Assembly (NCBI GenBank): GCA_910588875.1
Contig: CAJURT010000046.1
Coordinates: forward strand, 1 to 26,361
Source of the DNA: an uncultured Lachnospiraceae bacterium
Lineage (GTDB): Bacteria > Bacillota > Clostridia > Lachnospirales > Lachnospiraceae
Direction of reading: 5' to 3'
Length of the DNA stretch: 26,361 nt
The translations under genes were made by a program, and so were the position numbers. Below are positions 1 through 7,580 of this stretch, piece after piece (within the stretch, counting starts at the first letter, position 1; each line of letters opens with the position of its first letter). Under the pieces are notes generated by a model. The model saw only the letters and a program-made list of their open reading frames with translations. It was not told the origin of the DNA and did no database searches.

Positions 1-1256
1 AGAGGAGAGAGAATATGCTGTGGTTCCGTGCGCCTGAGAAAGTATACTTTAAGAAAGGCTGTATGCCGGTGGCTCTGGATGAGTTGAAGAATGTATTGGG
101 CAAGAAGAGAGCATTTATTGTAACAGACTCTTTCCTGTACATGAACGGATATACAAAGCCGATTACCGATAAGCTGGATGAGTTGGGGATTGTTTATCAG
201 TGCTTCTCCAATGTACAGCCGGATCCCACCCTGGCTAATGCTCAGGAGGGCGCTAAGGCGATGACGGCATTCCAGCCGGATGTGATTATTGCCCTGGGCG
301 GTGGTTCTGCTATGGATGCCGGTAAGATTATGTGGGTAATGTACGAGCATCCGGAGGTTGATTTCCAGGATATGGCCATGCGCTTTATTGATATCCGGAA
401 GCGTGTGTATACTTTCCCGAAGATGGGTGAGAAGGCTTATTTTGTGGCAATTCCTACCTCTTCCGGTACAGGTTCCGAGGTGACTCCTTTTGCGGTTATT
501 ACGGATCAGGAGACCGGTGTGAAGTATCCTCTGGCCGATTACCAGCTGCTGCCGAATATGGCTATTGTGGACACGGACAATATGATGAGCCAGCCTAAGG
601 GTCTGACCAGTGCTTCTGGTGTGGATGTACTGACTCATGCACTGGAGGCCTATGCTTCTGTGATGGCTACGGATTATACGGACGGCCTGGCACTTAAGGC
701 GATGAAGAATGTGTTTGAATATCTGCCCACCTGCTATAATGACGGCTCTAATGTGGAGGCCCGTTCTAAGATGGCGGATGCTTCCTGCCTGGCTGGTATG
801 GCATTTGCCAATGCTTTCCTGGGCGTATGTCACTCCATGGCCCATAAGCTGGGTGCTTTCCATCACCTGCCTCATGGTATTGCCAATGCTTTGCTGATCT
901 CTCTGGTTGTTGAATTTAATGCTGAGGAATGTCCGAGGAAGATGGGAACCTTCTCCCAGTATCCCTATCCTCATACCCGCGCCAGATATGCAGAGTGCGC
1001 CCGGTTTGTGGGAATCCAGGCAGCCAGTGATGAGGAGGCAGTGAAGAAGCTGATTGAGAAGATTGAGGAATTAAAGGCGGCCGTAGGCGTGAAAAAGACC
1101 ATTGCAGATTATGGTGTGGATGAGAAGTATTTCCTGGATACTCTGGATAATATGGTGGAGCAGGCCTTTGACGACCAGTGTACCGGCGCTAATCCCCGGT
1201 ATCCGCTGATGAGCGAGATCAAGGAGATGTATCTGCGGGCTTATTATGGAAAATAA
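1..1256 (+). CDS. adhE: Bifunctional aldehyde-alcohol dehydrogenase AdhE, C-terminal (alcohol dehydrogenase) part, 5' truncated by window edge
   Basis: This is the Fe-dependent alcohol dehydrogenase half of AdhE, which reduces acetaldehyde to ethanol with NADH in fermentation. The ATG at 15 is not a true start. The reading frame stays open to base 3 and encodes Arg-Arg-Glu-Asn before Met-Leu-Trp, which matches the linker between the two AdhE domains. Numbering from that Met, the GGGS nucleotide loop is at 95-98. The four expected iron ligands are present: Asp204, His208, His273 and His287. The ending, with the AFDDQCTGANPRYP stretch, is typical of AdhE rather than of stand-alone iron alcohol dehydrogenases. 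The N-terminal CoA-acylating aldehyde dehydrogenase domain must lie to the left of the window. A terminator follows at 1332-1382. Confidence 0.95.
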   Translation, partial: RRENMLWFRAPEKVYFKKGCMPVALDELKNVLGKKRAFIVTDSFLYMNGYTKPITDKLDELGIVYQCFSNVQPDPTLANAQEGAKAMTAFQPDVIIALGGGSAMDAGKIMWVMYEHPEVDFQDMAMRFIDIRKRVYTFPKMGEKAYFVAIPTSSGTGSEVTPFAVITDQETGVKYPLADYQLLPNMAIVDTDNMMSQPKGLTSASGVDVLTHALEAYASVMATDYTDGLALKAMKNVFEYLPTCYNDGSNVEARSKMADASCLAGMAFANAFLGVCHSMAHKLGAFHHLPHGIANALLISLVVEFNAEECPRKMGTFSQYPYPHTRARYAECARFVGIQAASDEEAVKKLIEKIEELKAAVGVKKTIADYGVDEKYFLDTLDNMVEQAFDDQCTGANPRYPLMSEIKEMYLRAYYGK

Positions 1257-1331
1257 GAATTGCCTGAACAGGAAATTTAGGAAAGACAAGAATTGTTAAA
1301 AATCAGAAAATGACAGAGAAATAAAACAAGG

Positions 1332-1382
1332 CGGCTTAAATCTGAGATATAGGTTAGGGTTCTCGGATTTGAGCCGTTTTTG
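1332..1382 (+). terminator. Intrinsic terminator after adhE
   Basis: CGGCTTAAATC (1332-1342) pairs with GATTTGAGCCG (1366-1376) with one G-U pair, and the stem is followed by TTTTTG. It lies 76 bases after the adhE stop. Confidence 0.85.
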
Positions 1383-1428
1383 TATTGAAAAAAGTTATTC
1401 TTGCCTGTATGTTTTGTAATAAAAAAGA

Positions 1429-1457
1429 TAGACATATTTGCTTTAGTATGCTAATAT
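1429..1457 (+). promoter_or_regulatory. Sigma-A promoter of the amino acid ABC transporter operon
   Basis: The -35 box is TAGACA (1429-1434), the spacer is 17 bases and the -10 box is TAATAT (1452-1457) with a TGC extension. A palindrome TTAG-TATG-CTAA (1443-1454) overlaps the spacer and the -10 box. It could be an operator, or could arise by chance from the TGCTAATAT promoter motif. A 5' leader of about 110 bases follows. Confidence 0.7.
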
Positions 1458-1572
1458 GGTAGCGTGCTATAGGAATAGTGTTTTCTGCATATACTATTTC
1501 ATTTAATACCCTGTTGCCTGCAGCGGGGTATTTGCCTGCAGTAATTTTTGAAAATGAGGAGGATGAAAAATT

Positions 1573-2505
1573 ATGAAGAAACTGGGAAGTATGTTGTTGA
1601 TGGGAGTAATGGTAATGTCTCTGGCTGGCTGCGGTGGCCAAGAGGCAGAAACTAAGCCAGGTGCAGGGACAGACTCAGGCACAATGGCAGCTGGTACGTC
1701 AGAGGATGGTTCTTCAAAGGATACTTCGGCAGATGATGAAGCATCAGATAAAAAAGAGGATGAAAAGGCAGAGGAAGATACTGCAGAAAACAGCCAGGAA
1801 TCAGGCGGAACCTTTACCGTTGGTTTTGACCAGGATTTCCCTCCTATGGGGTTTGTGGGAGATGACGGAGAGTATACAGGTTTTGACCTGGAACTGGCTA
1901 AGGAGGTAGCTGACCGTCTTGGGATGGAATTTGTGCCGCAGCCCATTGCATGGGATGCCAAGGATATGGAGTTGAATTCCGGAACGATTGATTGTATCTG
2001 GAATGGATTCACCATGAACGGGCGTGAAGATGATTATACGTGGAGTGAGCCTTATATGGATAACAGCCAGGTGTTTGTGGTGTCAGCAGATTCGGGAATC
2101 AGCAGTTTTGCTGACCTTGCAGGTAAGATTGTGGAGGTTCAGGCAGATTCTTCAGCAGAGGCGGCTTTAAAGGATAATGAAGAGTTGACAGGAAGCTTTG
2201 GGACACTTCAGACTACACCGGATTATAATACGGCATTTATGGATTTGGAGATGGGGGCTGTGGATGCCATTGCCATGGATGTGATTGTGGCCGGGTATCA
2301 GATAGAGCAGAGGAAGGATGGCAGCCAGTATGTTGTGCTGGAGGAGACTTTGGCTTCTGAAGAATATGGGATTGGATTTAAGAAAGGGAATGAAGAACTG
2401 AGAAATCAGGTTCAGGCTGTGCTGGAGGAAATGGCTGCGGACGGGACTTTGAAATCTGTCTCAGATAAATGGTTTGGGCGGGATGTCACTACAGTCGGAA
2501 AGTAG
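1573..2505 (+). CDS. Polar amino acid ABC transporter, substrate-binding lipoprotein (SBP family 3)
   Basis: This is the extracytoplasmic receptor of an amino acid importer, 310 residues long. A signal peptide ends in the lipobox LAGC with Cys20, so the mature protein should be anchored to the membrane by a lipid. Residues 21-75 are a low-complexity Ser/Thr/Glu/Asp/Lys tether. The folded part starts near 78 with FTVGFDQDFPPMGFVGDDG and continues with GFDLELAKEVADRLG, both hallmarks of the bacterial family 3 binding proteins for polar amino acids such as Gln, Cys or His. The exact ligand cannot be read from the sequence. The ribosome site GAGGAGG (1557-1563) precedes the start. The permease and ATPase follow directly on the same strand. 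Confidence 0.93.
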   Translation: MKKLGSMLLMGVMVMSLAGCGGQEAETKPGAGTDSGTMAAGTSEDGSSKDTSADDEASDKKEDEKAEEDTAENSQESGGTFTVGFDQDFPPMGFVGDDGEYTGFDLELAKEVADRLGMEFVPQPIAWDAKDMELNSGTIDCIWNGFTMNGREDDYTWSEPYMDNSQVFVVSADSGISSFADLAGKIVEVQADSSAEAALKDNEELTGSFGTLQTTPDYNTAFMDLEMGAVDAIAMDVIVAGYQIEQRKDGSQYVVLEETLASEEYGIGFKKGNEELRNQVQAVLEEMAADGTLKSVSDKWFGRDVTTVGK

Positions 2506-2557
2506 GAGACAAAGGTAAGTCAATCAGAATAATACGAGGAAATGAGGAGCAGGGAAA

Positions 2558-3208
2558 ATGTCAGTCAGTATGATGGTTTCACAGTTAGCGGGAGGAATGT
2601 TTGTCAGTATTCAGATTTTTGTAGTAACCTTGATATTTTCCCTGCCTCTTGGTATGGTTGTGGCTTTTGGAAGAATGTCGAAGAATTCTTTGCTCCAGGG
2701 AGTTGTGAAGGTATATATCTCCATTATGCGGGGAACGCCGTTGATGCTGCAGCTGATGGTGGTGTATTTCGGGCCGTATTATCTTTTTGGCATTAAGATT
2801 ACCAATAGCTACCGATTGTGGGCAGCATTCATTGGATTTGTAATTAATTATGCAGCTTATTTTGCAGAAATTTACAGGAGCGGGATTCAGTCTATGCCGG
2901 TGGGGCAGTACGAGGCGGCAAAGCTGCTTGGGTATGGAAAGTGGCAGACCTTTTTTAAGATTATTTTACCGCAGGTGATGAAGAGAATCCTCCCTTCTGT
3001 GGCCAATGAGGTTATTACATTGGTGAAGGATACCTCCCTTGCTTTTACCATCAGTGTTTTGGAAATGTTTGCCATTGCCAAGGCACTGGCATCCTCCCAG
3101 ACCAGCCTGATTCCTTTTGTGGCGGCGGGTATCTTTTATTATCTGTTTAATCTGGTGGTTGCGGTTGGTATGGATTATGCAGAGAAGAGGCTGGCGTATT
3201 ACCAATAA
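2558..3208 (+). CDS. Amino acid ABC transporter, permease (HisM/GlnP type)
   Basis: This is the membrane subunit of the importer, 216 residues. Several hydrophobic helices are visible (about 8-37, 55-78, 88-108, 155-175 and 180-205). The EAA loop that docks on the ATPase is the stretch beginning EAAKLLGYGKWQTF near residue 118, followed by ILPQ. The RGTPLMLQL motif in the middle is diagnostic for polar amino acid permeases. It begins 52 bases after the binding-protein stop with AGGAG upstream, and the ATPase gene starts 19 bases after its stop, which is a typical three-gene importer operon. A single permease gene suggests a homodimeric channel. Confidence 0.93.
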   Translation: MSVSMMVSQLAGGMFVSIQIFVVTLIFSLPLGMVVAFGRMSKNSLLQGVVKVYISIMRGTPLMLQLMVVYFGPYYLFGIKITNSYRLWAAFIGFVINYAAYFAEIYRSGIQSMPVGQYEAAKLLGYGKWQTFFKIILPQVMKRILPSVANEVITLVKDTSLAFTISVLEMFAIAKALASSQTSLIPFVAAGIFYYLFNLVVAVGMDYAEKRLAYYQ

Positions 3209-3227
3209 TGGAAAAGGACGGGAAAGG

Positions 3228-4022
3228 ATGGCAGGTATTATGAAGCTTATGGAGATGAATCATGTTAAGAAAGCTTTTGACGGGATTGAGGTGATTAGGG
3301 ATATTTCTCTGGCCGTGGGGGAGGGAGAGATCGTCTCAATTATCGGCCCTTCCGGATCAGGAAAATCTACTCTTTTGCGTTGTGCGACTATGTTAGAAAC
3401 AATGGACAGTGGAGAATTGGTTTATATGGGGGAAAGGGCTGCCTGGAATGACGAAAAGGGAAAAATGTCCTATGCATCTAAAAAGGATTTGAAACGAATT
3501 CGGGAAAATTATGGGCTGGTGTTTCAGAATTTTAATCTTTTTCCTCATTTTTCCGTAATAAGGAATATTACAGATGCGCCTGTTTCTGTACAGAAAAGGG
3601 ATAAGGATGAGGTGTTAAGGACAGGGCGGGAACTGCTGAAAAAAATGGGGCTGGAGGACAAGGAAAATTCCTATCCCTGCCAGCTTTCCGGGGGACAGTG
3701 CCAGCGGGTGGCGATTGCCCGGGCTTTGGCATTGAATCCCAGGATTTTATTTTTTGACGAACCTACGTCGGCTTTGGATCCGGAACTTACGGGAGAGGTT
3801 CTTAAGGTGATTAAGTCTCTGGCGGATCTGGATATTGCTATGGTGATTGTGACCCATGAGATGGCTTTTGCCAGGGATATTTCAGACAGGGTGATCTTTA
3901 TGGCAGACGGGGTGATTGTGGAGGAGGGAGCACCTGAGGAAGTGTTTGCCTCGGACAATGAACGGACCAGGAGTTTTCTGGGAAGATATGGGGAGATGCT
4001 GTTATGTTCACAGGGTGCTTAA
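3228..4022 (+). CDS. Amino acid ABC transporter, ATP-binding protein (GlnQ type)
   Basis: This is the ATPase that powers the importer, 264 residues from ATG 3228 (ATG 3240 is an alternative). The open frame extends upstream into the permease gene, but that part is a shadow of it. Walker A is GPSGSGKST, the Q-loop is VFQNFNLFPH, the signature is LSGGQCQRVAIARAL, Walker B is ILFFDEPTSALDPE and the H-loop is VTHEMAFA, all intact and in the usual order. The insert between Walker A and the Q-loop (around WNDEKGKMSYASKKDLK) is slightly longer than in classical GlnQ. It closes the transporter operon. No strong hairpin follows, and a separate promoter lies at 4071. Confidence 0.94.
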   Translation: MAGIMKLMEMNHVKKAFDGIEVIRDISLAVGEGEIVSIIGPSGSGKSTLLRCATMLETMDSGELVYMGERAAWNDEKGKMSYASKKDLKRIRENYGLVFQNFNLFPHFSVIRNITDAPVSVQKRDKDEVLRTGRELLKKMGLEDKENSYPCQLSGGQCQRVAIARALALNPRILFFDEPTSALDPELTGEVLKVIKSLADLDIAMVIVTHEMAFARDISDRVIFMADGVIVEEGAPEEVFASDNERTRSFLGRYGEMLLCSQGA

Positions 4023-4070
4023 GAACAGTAAGGGAAAGGATGAAAGTATAGATCCTGAATATTTTATTAC

Positions 4071-4098
4071 TTGCATACCAACAGAATTCTGCTATACT
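4071..4098 (+). promoter_or_regulatory. Promoter of the lipoprotein gene at 4136
   Basis: TTGCAT (4071-4076), a 16-base spacer and TATACT (4093-4098) preceded by TGC. It lies between the ATPase stop and the next gene, so the lipoprotein can be transcribed independently of the transporter. Confidence 0.6.
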
Positions 4099-4135
4099 GA
4101 TATAGTATTAAAAATATGGCAGAGGGAACAGAAGG

Positions 4136-4765
4136 ATGAGTAAGAATTTTTGTTATTTAATGGTAATTGGTGTTTTTACGGCGCTGCTTTGCAGTGGGTG
4201 CGGAATGAAAAGAGAATCGGAGGAGTCTTTTGACAAGGCAGAAAGTATCATGGCTTCTATGGAGGAGCAGGAAAAGGGAGATCCGGAAGAAAAAAGAGAA
4301 GGAGAATTAAAGGAAAAACAAGTTTTCAATCTTGTTCCTTATGATATATATTTTACTTTTTCGGATGAATGGGAGAAGACAGAGGAATCAGCATTTGATC
4401 TGCAGATGACGAGAGAGGAAATGTATTATTGCAGTATATTTGGGTTTAAGGATATTGATTTGTCCAATGGCATGACGCCGGAAGATATCTTTGAATTGCA
4501 GAAAAATGATCTCATCGAGAAAAGGGATTTTGTGGAATTAATAAGGAAAGAGCCGGTATGGGAGGATGAGCATAAAAAGGTTTACCGGGAATTGTATTCC
4601 GGGGAATTCGATGAAGGAAAAAACTATTATTATTGCTGTTTGATTGATTTTAAGGAACCTGGGGAGGGCTTTGCATGGGTTCTTTTCTCAGGGGTTCCTT
4701 CCTGGATTGAAAATGATATAGAAGAACTTGATCAGATATTGATGACGGCGGAAGAAATTTTTTGA
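4136..4765 (+). CDS. Uncharacterised lipoprotein
   Basis: The family is not recognised. The 209-residue product has a basic N-terminus, a hydrophobic core and a lipoprotein-like signal ending LCSGC (Cys22), so it is probably tethered outside the membrane. Residues 25-62 are a Glu/Lys-rich charged linker. The remaining 145 residues look folded, with aromatic-rich strands (YDIYFTFSDEW, YYYCCLIDF, FAWVLFSGVPSW), and end in a helix. That pattern recalls small PsbP/DUF-type lipoproteins, but no assignment is justified. AGAGGG lies nine bases before the start, it has its own promoter, and a strong terminator follows directly. Confidence 0.75.
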   Translation: MSKNFCYLMVIGVFTALLCSGCGMKRESEESFDKAESIMASMEEQEKGDPEEKREGELKEKQVFNLVPYDIYFTFSDEWEKTEESAFDLQMTREEMYYCSIFGFKDIDLSNGMTPEDIFELQKNDLIEKRDFVELIRKEPVWEDEHKKVYRELYSGEFDEGKNYYYCCLIDFKEPGEGFAWVLFSGVPSWIENDIEELDQILMTAEEIF

Positions 4766-4767
4766 TG

Positions 4768-4813
4768 AAACCCTCCTGCATGCAGGTTTGTCTTGTATGC
4801 GGGAGGGTTTTTT
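4768..4813 (+). terminator. Intrinsic terminator after the lipoprotein gene
   Basis: AACCCTCCTGCAT pairs with ATGCGGGAGGGTT (13 pairs including one G-U), and the second arm runs into TTTTTT. It separates the plus-strand transporter/lipoprotein block from the convergent MATE gene. A second small stem (GAGCCTTT/AAAGGCTC, about 4829-4852) sits between it and the MATE stop. Confidence 0.85.
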
Positions 4814-4859
4814 ATCCGGGCAGCAGGAGCCTTTTTTTAAGAAAGGCTCTGAAAAGGGA

Positions 4860-6206
4860 TTAAGAAATTTTTTGGTGTTCAATCTTTTTAAATAATCCCA
4901 GACACAGGAATATGGAAAGGACGATGGACAGATAGTCTGCCACTGGCTGGGCATAGATGACGCCATCCAGGCCGAAGAGTTTGTCCAGGATAAATACGGA
5001 GGGGATGAAGACCAGCCCCTGGCGGCAGATGGTGAGGATCAGGGAGGGGAGTGCCTTGCCCATACCCTGGATGGTATTGATGCATAAAAACAATATTCCG
5101 ATCACCGGGCCGGACATCTGCAGGGCAATGACCATCTGGATGCCGTAGGCAATCACTTCCGGGTCGTCGATAAAGGCCTGAATTAGGAACTGGCGGGCAA
5201 TGACCATGGCAATGGTAAGGGCAGTTCCCATGACGATGGCGCAGAGTCCGGTGAATTTGAAAACCTTCATCAGCCTTTCTTTATTCCTTGCTCCGTAATT
5301 GTAGCCGATCAGAGGCTGGATTCCGGCACAGAGCCCGATCTGTAAAAGGACTAACAGCATATTGGATTTCATGGCAACGCCCATGGCAGCCACCGGGGTA
5401 TCGCCGTAGCCGGTGAGTGCCAGGTTTAAGATAATGTTGGCGCAACTCATGAGGATGTTGTTGAGGGAGGCGGGGATCCCTATGGAGGTGACGCTGGAGG
5501 CTATCTGGTCTCCCATGCGGAAATCTTTTATATGAATGGACAGGCTGGACTTTTTCATAAGGAAATATACGGTATAAAATGCGCTGGCAGCCATATTTCC
5601 GATTACAGTGGCAATGGCAGCGCCGGCTACTCCCCAGCCGAACACAAGAATCATAATGGGATCCAGTACAATATTGGTGACGGTTCCGATCAGGTTGCCG
5701 ATCATGGATTCCCTGGAGGCGCCTTCTCCCCGCAGGATATTTCCGAATGCAGTGCCGAACATGATAAAGGGACCGCCGAATGCAATGTAGCTGAGATATT
5801 CCCGGGCATAGCCGATGGTATTCTCACTGGCTCCGATCATCTTTAAGATAAAATCCATGCCAATGAGAAATGCAGCGGCCATGATGATGCCCAGGCCTAA
5901 GGAACCATAGCAGCAGAAAGATGATATCTGCCTGGCACGTTCCGGCTTTTTTTCTCCTAAAGCCCGGGAGATGGCGGAGCTGCCGCCGATGCCGAAAAGG
6001 TTCCCCAATGCCATGAATACCATGAATACAGGGGTGGCCAGGGATACGGCGGCTACCTGCATGGGGTCTCCGGTCTGGCCGATAAAAAAGGTATCCGCCA
6101 TGTTGTAGATGACGACTACCAGCATGGATATCATGGTGGGAATTGCCATGGTGGCCACGGCTTTGGGAATGGGTGCGTCTTCAAATAAGTATTTATTGGT
6201 GTTCAT
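4860..6206 (-). CDS. MATE family multidrug efflux transporter (MepA-like)
   Basis: This is a 448-residue multidrug/cation antiporter of the MATE family, of normal length. About twelve hydrophobic segments are present in two homologous halves. It opens with the family-typical IPKAVATMAIPTMISMLVVVIYNMADTFFIGQ, and the second half contains GIQPLIGYNYGARN, also a family hallmark. AAAGGAGG lies eight bases upstream of the ATG. An operator-like palindrome TGTTAG-CATA-CTAACA is at 6310-6325 over the likely -10 region, and the divergently organised regulator upstream carries the same site. This arrangement matches staphylococcal mepR/mepA, in which a MarR-type repressor controls a MATE pump. The substrates are unknown. 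Confidence 0.93.
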   Translation of the reverse strand: MNTNKYLFEDAPIPKAVATMAIPTMISMLVVVIYNMADTFFIGQTGDPMQVAAVSLATPVFMVFMALGNLFGIGGSSAISRALGEKKPERARQISSFCCYGSLGLGIIMAAAFLIGMDFILKMIGASENTIGYAREYLSYIAFGGPFIMFGTAFGNILRGEGASRESMIGNLIGTVTNIVLDPIMILVFGWGVAGAAIATVIGNMAASAFYTVYFLMKKSSLSIHIKDFRMGDQIASSVTSIGIPASLNNILMSCANIILNLALTGYGDTPVAAMGVAMKSNMLLVLLQIGLCAGIQPLIGYNYGARNKERLMKVFKFTGLCAIVMGTALTIAMVIARQFLIQAFIDDPEVIAYGIQMVIALQMSGPVIGILFLCINTIQGMGKALPSLILTICRQGLVFIPSVFILDKLFGLDGVIYAQPVADYLSIVLSIFLCLGLFKKIEHQKIS

Positions 6207-6309
6207 CGTTATGTCCTCCTTTGAAGAAAAATTTTATAGATGTATTTGAAACTTACCTTTCGTGGACAGGGAAACGTGTTACCCTTGTCTGCTGTGGGTA
6301 GAATCATCA

Positions 6310-6325
6310 TGTTAGCATACTAACA
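6310..6325 (-). promoter_or_regulatory. GTTAG-type operator in the MATE promoter
   Basis: This is a perfect palindrome with arms TGTTAG and CTAACA separated by CATA. Read on the minus strand it overlaps an extended -10 box (TGC-TAACAT), so a bound repressor would block transcription of the pump. It has the same architecture as the site at 6877-6896. Confidence 0.7.
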
Positions 6326-6417
6326 ATATGAGGAAAAGAAATACCAACAGAAAATGCTTGTTGGCATGACAAAAAAGCTTTTCAGCAATGGTTTGGGTTT
6401 GACAGGAATTGTTATCT

Positions 6418-6876
6418 TTATTTAATATTCTCTTCTAATTGTTTGAAAAGCTTTTTTAGATATTGAAGATCTTCGGGAGTTATGTTGGACTGAAACAGAT
6501 CTTCAAACCGGCAGAGGCGGTCTTTCATACGTCTCTGTGCTTCTATTCCTTTTTCTGTGATAATCAGCTTTTTCATCCGGGCGTCATCTGGTGCGCTGAT
6601 TCGCCGGATATAACCGTTTTTTTCCATCAGCTGCAGCATGTGGCTGGCAGTGGAGCGGCGGATGGAAAACTTTTTTTCTATGTCTCTTTGCATGATATCC
6701 TGCTCCTGGTGAAGAGTCAGGTAGTCTAAAACCCAACTCTGGTTTGCTGTCAAATTCTCTTCTTCTTCGGATACCATCTGGTTGATCTTGCGGCTGATAA
6801 GATTGGAAAGGGTACGAATCTGAAAGCCGATATGGTCTGTGGGCATGAGGTGTGGAAAATCCTTTCTTGAAACCAT
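6418..6876 (-). CDS. MarR family transcriptional regulator, probable repressor of the MATE pump
   Basis: This is a winged-helix regulator of 152 residues (142 if it starts at the internal ATG 6844-6846). The DNA-binding core reads MQRDIEKKFSIRRSTASHMLQLMEKNGYIRR, followed by the wing with DARMKKLIITEKG, which is the MarR pattern. Dimerisation helices lie at both ends. The start is uncertain. The first ATG directly abuts the operator palindrome and has no ribosome site, and the predicted transcript begins only about ten bases before it. The internal ATG has AGAAAGG 14 bases upstream and gives a more typical MarR N-terminus (MPTDHIGFQIRTLSNLI). The gene lies upstream of the pump on the same strand and probably controls both by autoregulation. 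Confidence 0.9.
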   Translation of the reverse strand: MVSRKDFPHLMPTDHIGFQIRTLSNLISRKINQMVSEEEENLTANQSWVLDYLTLHQEQDIMQRDIEKKFSIRRSTASHMLQLMEKNGYIRRISAPDDARMKKLIITEKGIEAQRRMKDRLCRFEDLFQSNITPEDLQYLKKLFKQLEENIK

Positions 6877-6896
6877 AATGTTAGTGTGCTAACATT
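6877..6896 (-). promoter_or_regulatory. Operator of the MarR gene
   Basis: The palindrome has perfect 8-base arms, AATGTTAG and CTAACATT, around TGTG. It lies between the -10 box and the start codon and overlaps the last three bases of the -10 box. Its core is shared with the pump site at 6310-6325. Confidence 0.75.
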
Positions 6897-6922
6897 CTAG
6901 CACTGGAACGGAAATTTGTCAA
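6894..6922 (-). promoter_or_regulatory. Promoter of the MarR gene
   Basis: On the minus strand: TTGACA (6917-6922), a 17-base spacer and TAGAAT (6894-6899) with a TGC extension. Both boxes are near consensus. Initiation would fall near 6887, inside the operator. Confidence 0.8.
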
Positions 6923-6954
6923 TATGAAGTTTTAATTGAACGTTAGACTGCTGA

Positions 6955-7180
6955 ATGGCTGATATTGCTGCATCCATGCTTGCAAGATTGAAAAATAAGG
7001 CAAAGGAAAGTGGACGAATTGTTCATTTATTCCGTTACCGGTTTTGACAGTCGTGTGACGGTGGATATAGATTTTCTTCTTCGGAAAGTTCCCATTCAGC
7101 TTGATGATTTTACAGCACCTACAGTAAATACCCATTCTCTTGAAACAATGATAGCCGAAAAGATTGACGCTATCCCGTAA
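6955..7180 (+). pseudogene. Decayed AbiEii/AbiGii-type nucleotidyltransferase toxin gene
   Basis: Two frames together give a recognisable but broken toxin. From ATG 6955 frame one reads MADIAASMLARLKNKAKESG, the usual N-terminus of AbiEii/AbiGii-type toxins. Near 7021 the frame changes and continues as FIYSVTGFDSRVTVDIDFLLRKV (the nucleotidyltransferase core with its Asp residues), then QLDDFTAPTVNTHSLETMIAEKIDAI, and stops at 7178. About 35-40 residues are missing at the first junction and a longer piece after LLRKV, and the C-terminal half is gone. No antitoxin gene is visible beside it. By inference this is a relic of a type IV toxin-antitoxin or abortive-infection locus, and it is surely non-functional. 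Confidence 0.8.
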
Positions 7181-7196
7181 ACGTATCCGTACAGAA

Positions 7197-7469
7197 TCAG
7201 ACATCGTAATCGATGAAGGGTTTGCCTTCTGTGACAAACAGGGTACACCCAATATCTTTAAAATATCGAATCTTTGCCTCAATGTCTTCTCTTTTTACCT
7301 CAAAGGCCTTTGCCAGACAATCCGTACAATAGTAGACCGTGGCGCCGCGGTTGATGAGTTTTTTTGTCATGGCGATCTCATCGGGAATCAATGATTTGCC
7401 GCATTTTTTGCAGCGATGGGAGGTATCTGGGGATATATCGGGGTTGATGCTGGTGGTTTTCATTGTCAT
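7197..7469 (-). CDS. Small CxxC/CxxC zinc-ribbon-like protein
   Basis: The family is not named. The 90-residue product (from ATG 7469; a longer frame reaches 7526 but runs through a hairpin) has Cys20-x2-Cys23 and Cys48-x2-Cys51, which suggests one structural zinc site. The two pairs are separated by KSLIPDEIAMTKKLINRGATVYY. The C-terminal half is mixed alpha/beta and ends in FIDYDV. The ribosome site is weak (AAGAGA). A long inverted repeat lies just upstream in the leader. It sits alone between the toxin relic and the GH27 gene, and its role is unknown. Confidence 0.7.
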   Translation of the reverse strand: MTMKTTSINPDISPDTSHRCKKCGKSLIPDEIAMTKKLINRGATVYYCTDCLAKAFEVKREDIEAKIRYFKDIGCTLFVTEGKPFIDYDV

Positions 7470-7491
7470 GCTGTCTCTTTCTTTTTTTGTA

Positions 7492-7532
7492 CCCTCAGTG
7501 TATAAGGGGCGTGTCCTCTTGTACACTGAGGG
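7492..7532 (-). promoter_or_regulatory. Inverted repeat in the leader of the CxxC protein gene
   Basis: Perfect 11-base arms CCCTCAGTGTA (7492-7502) and TACACTGAGGG (7522-7532) enclose 19 bases that can extend the stem (AGGGG against CCTCT). On neither strand is it followed by a T-run, so it does not look like a plain terminator. It ends 23 bases before the start codon at 7469. Confidence 0.5.
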
Positions 7533-7580
7533 CAGGGAAGGATTGGAAAAGGCGGCCAGTTTCCGGCACAGGGCCGGATC

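Noticed and set aside
3117..3227. Upstream extension of the transporter ATPase frame
   Set aside because: It overlaps the permease gene in another frame, has no ribosome site and adds residues that do not fit the family.
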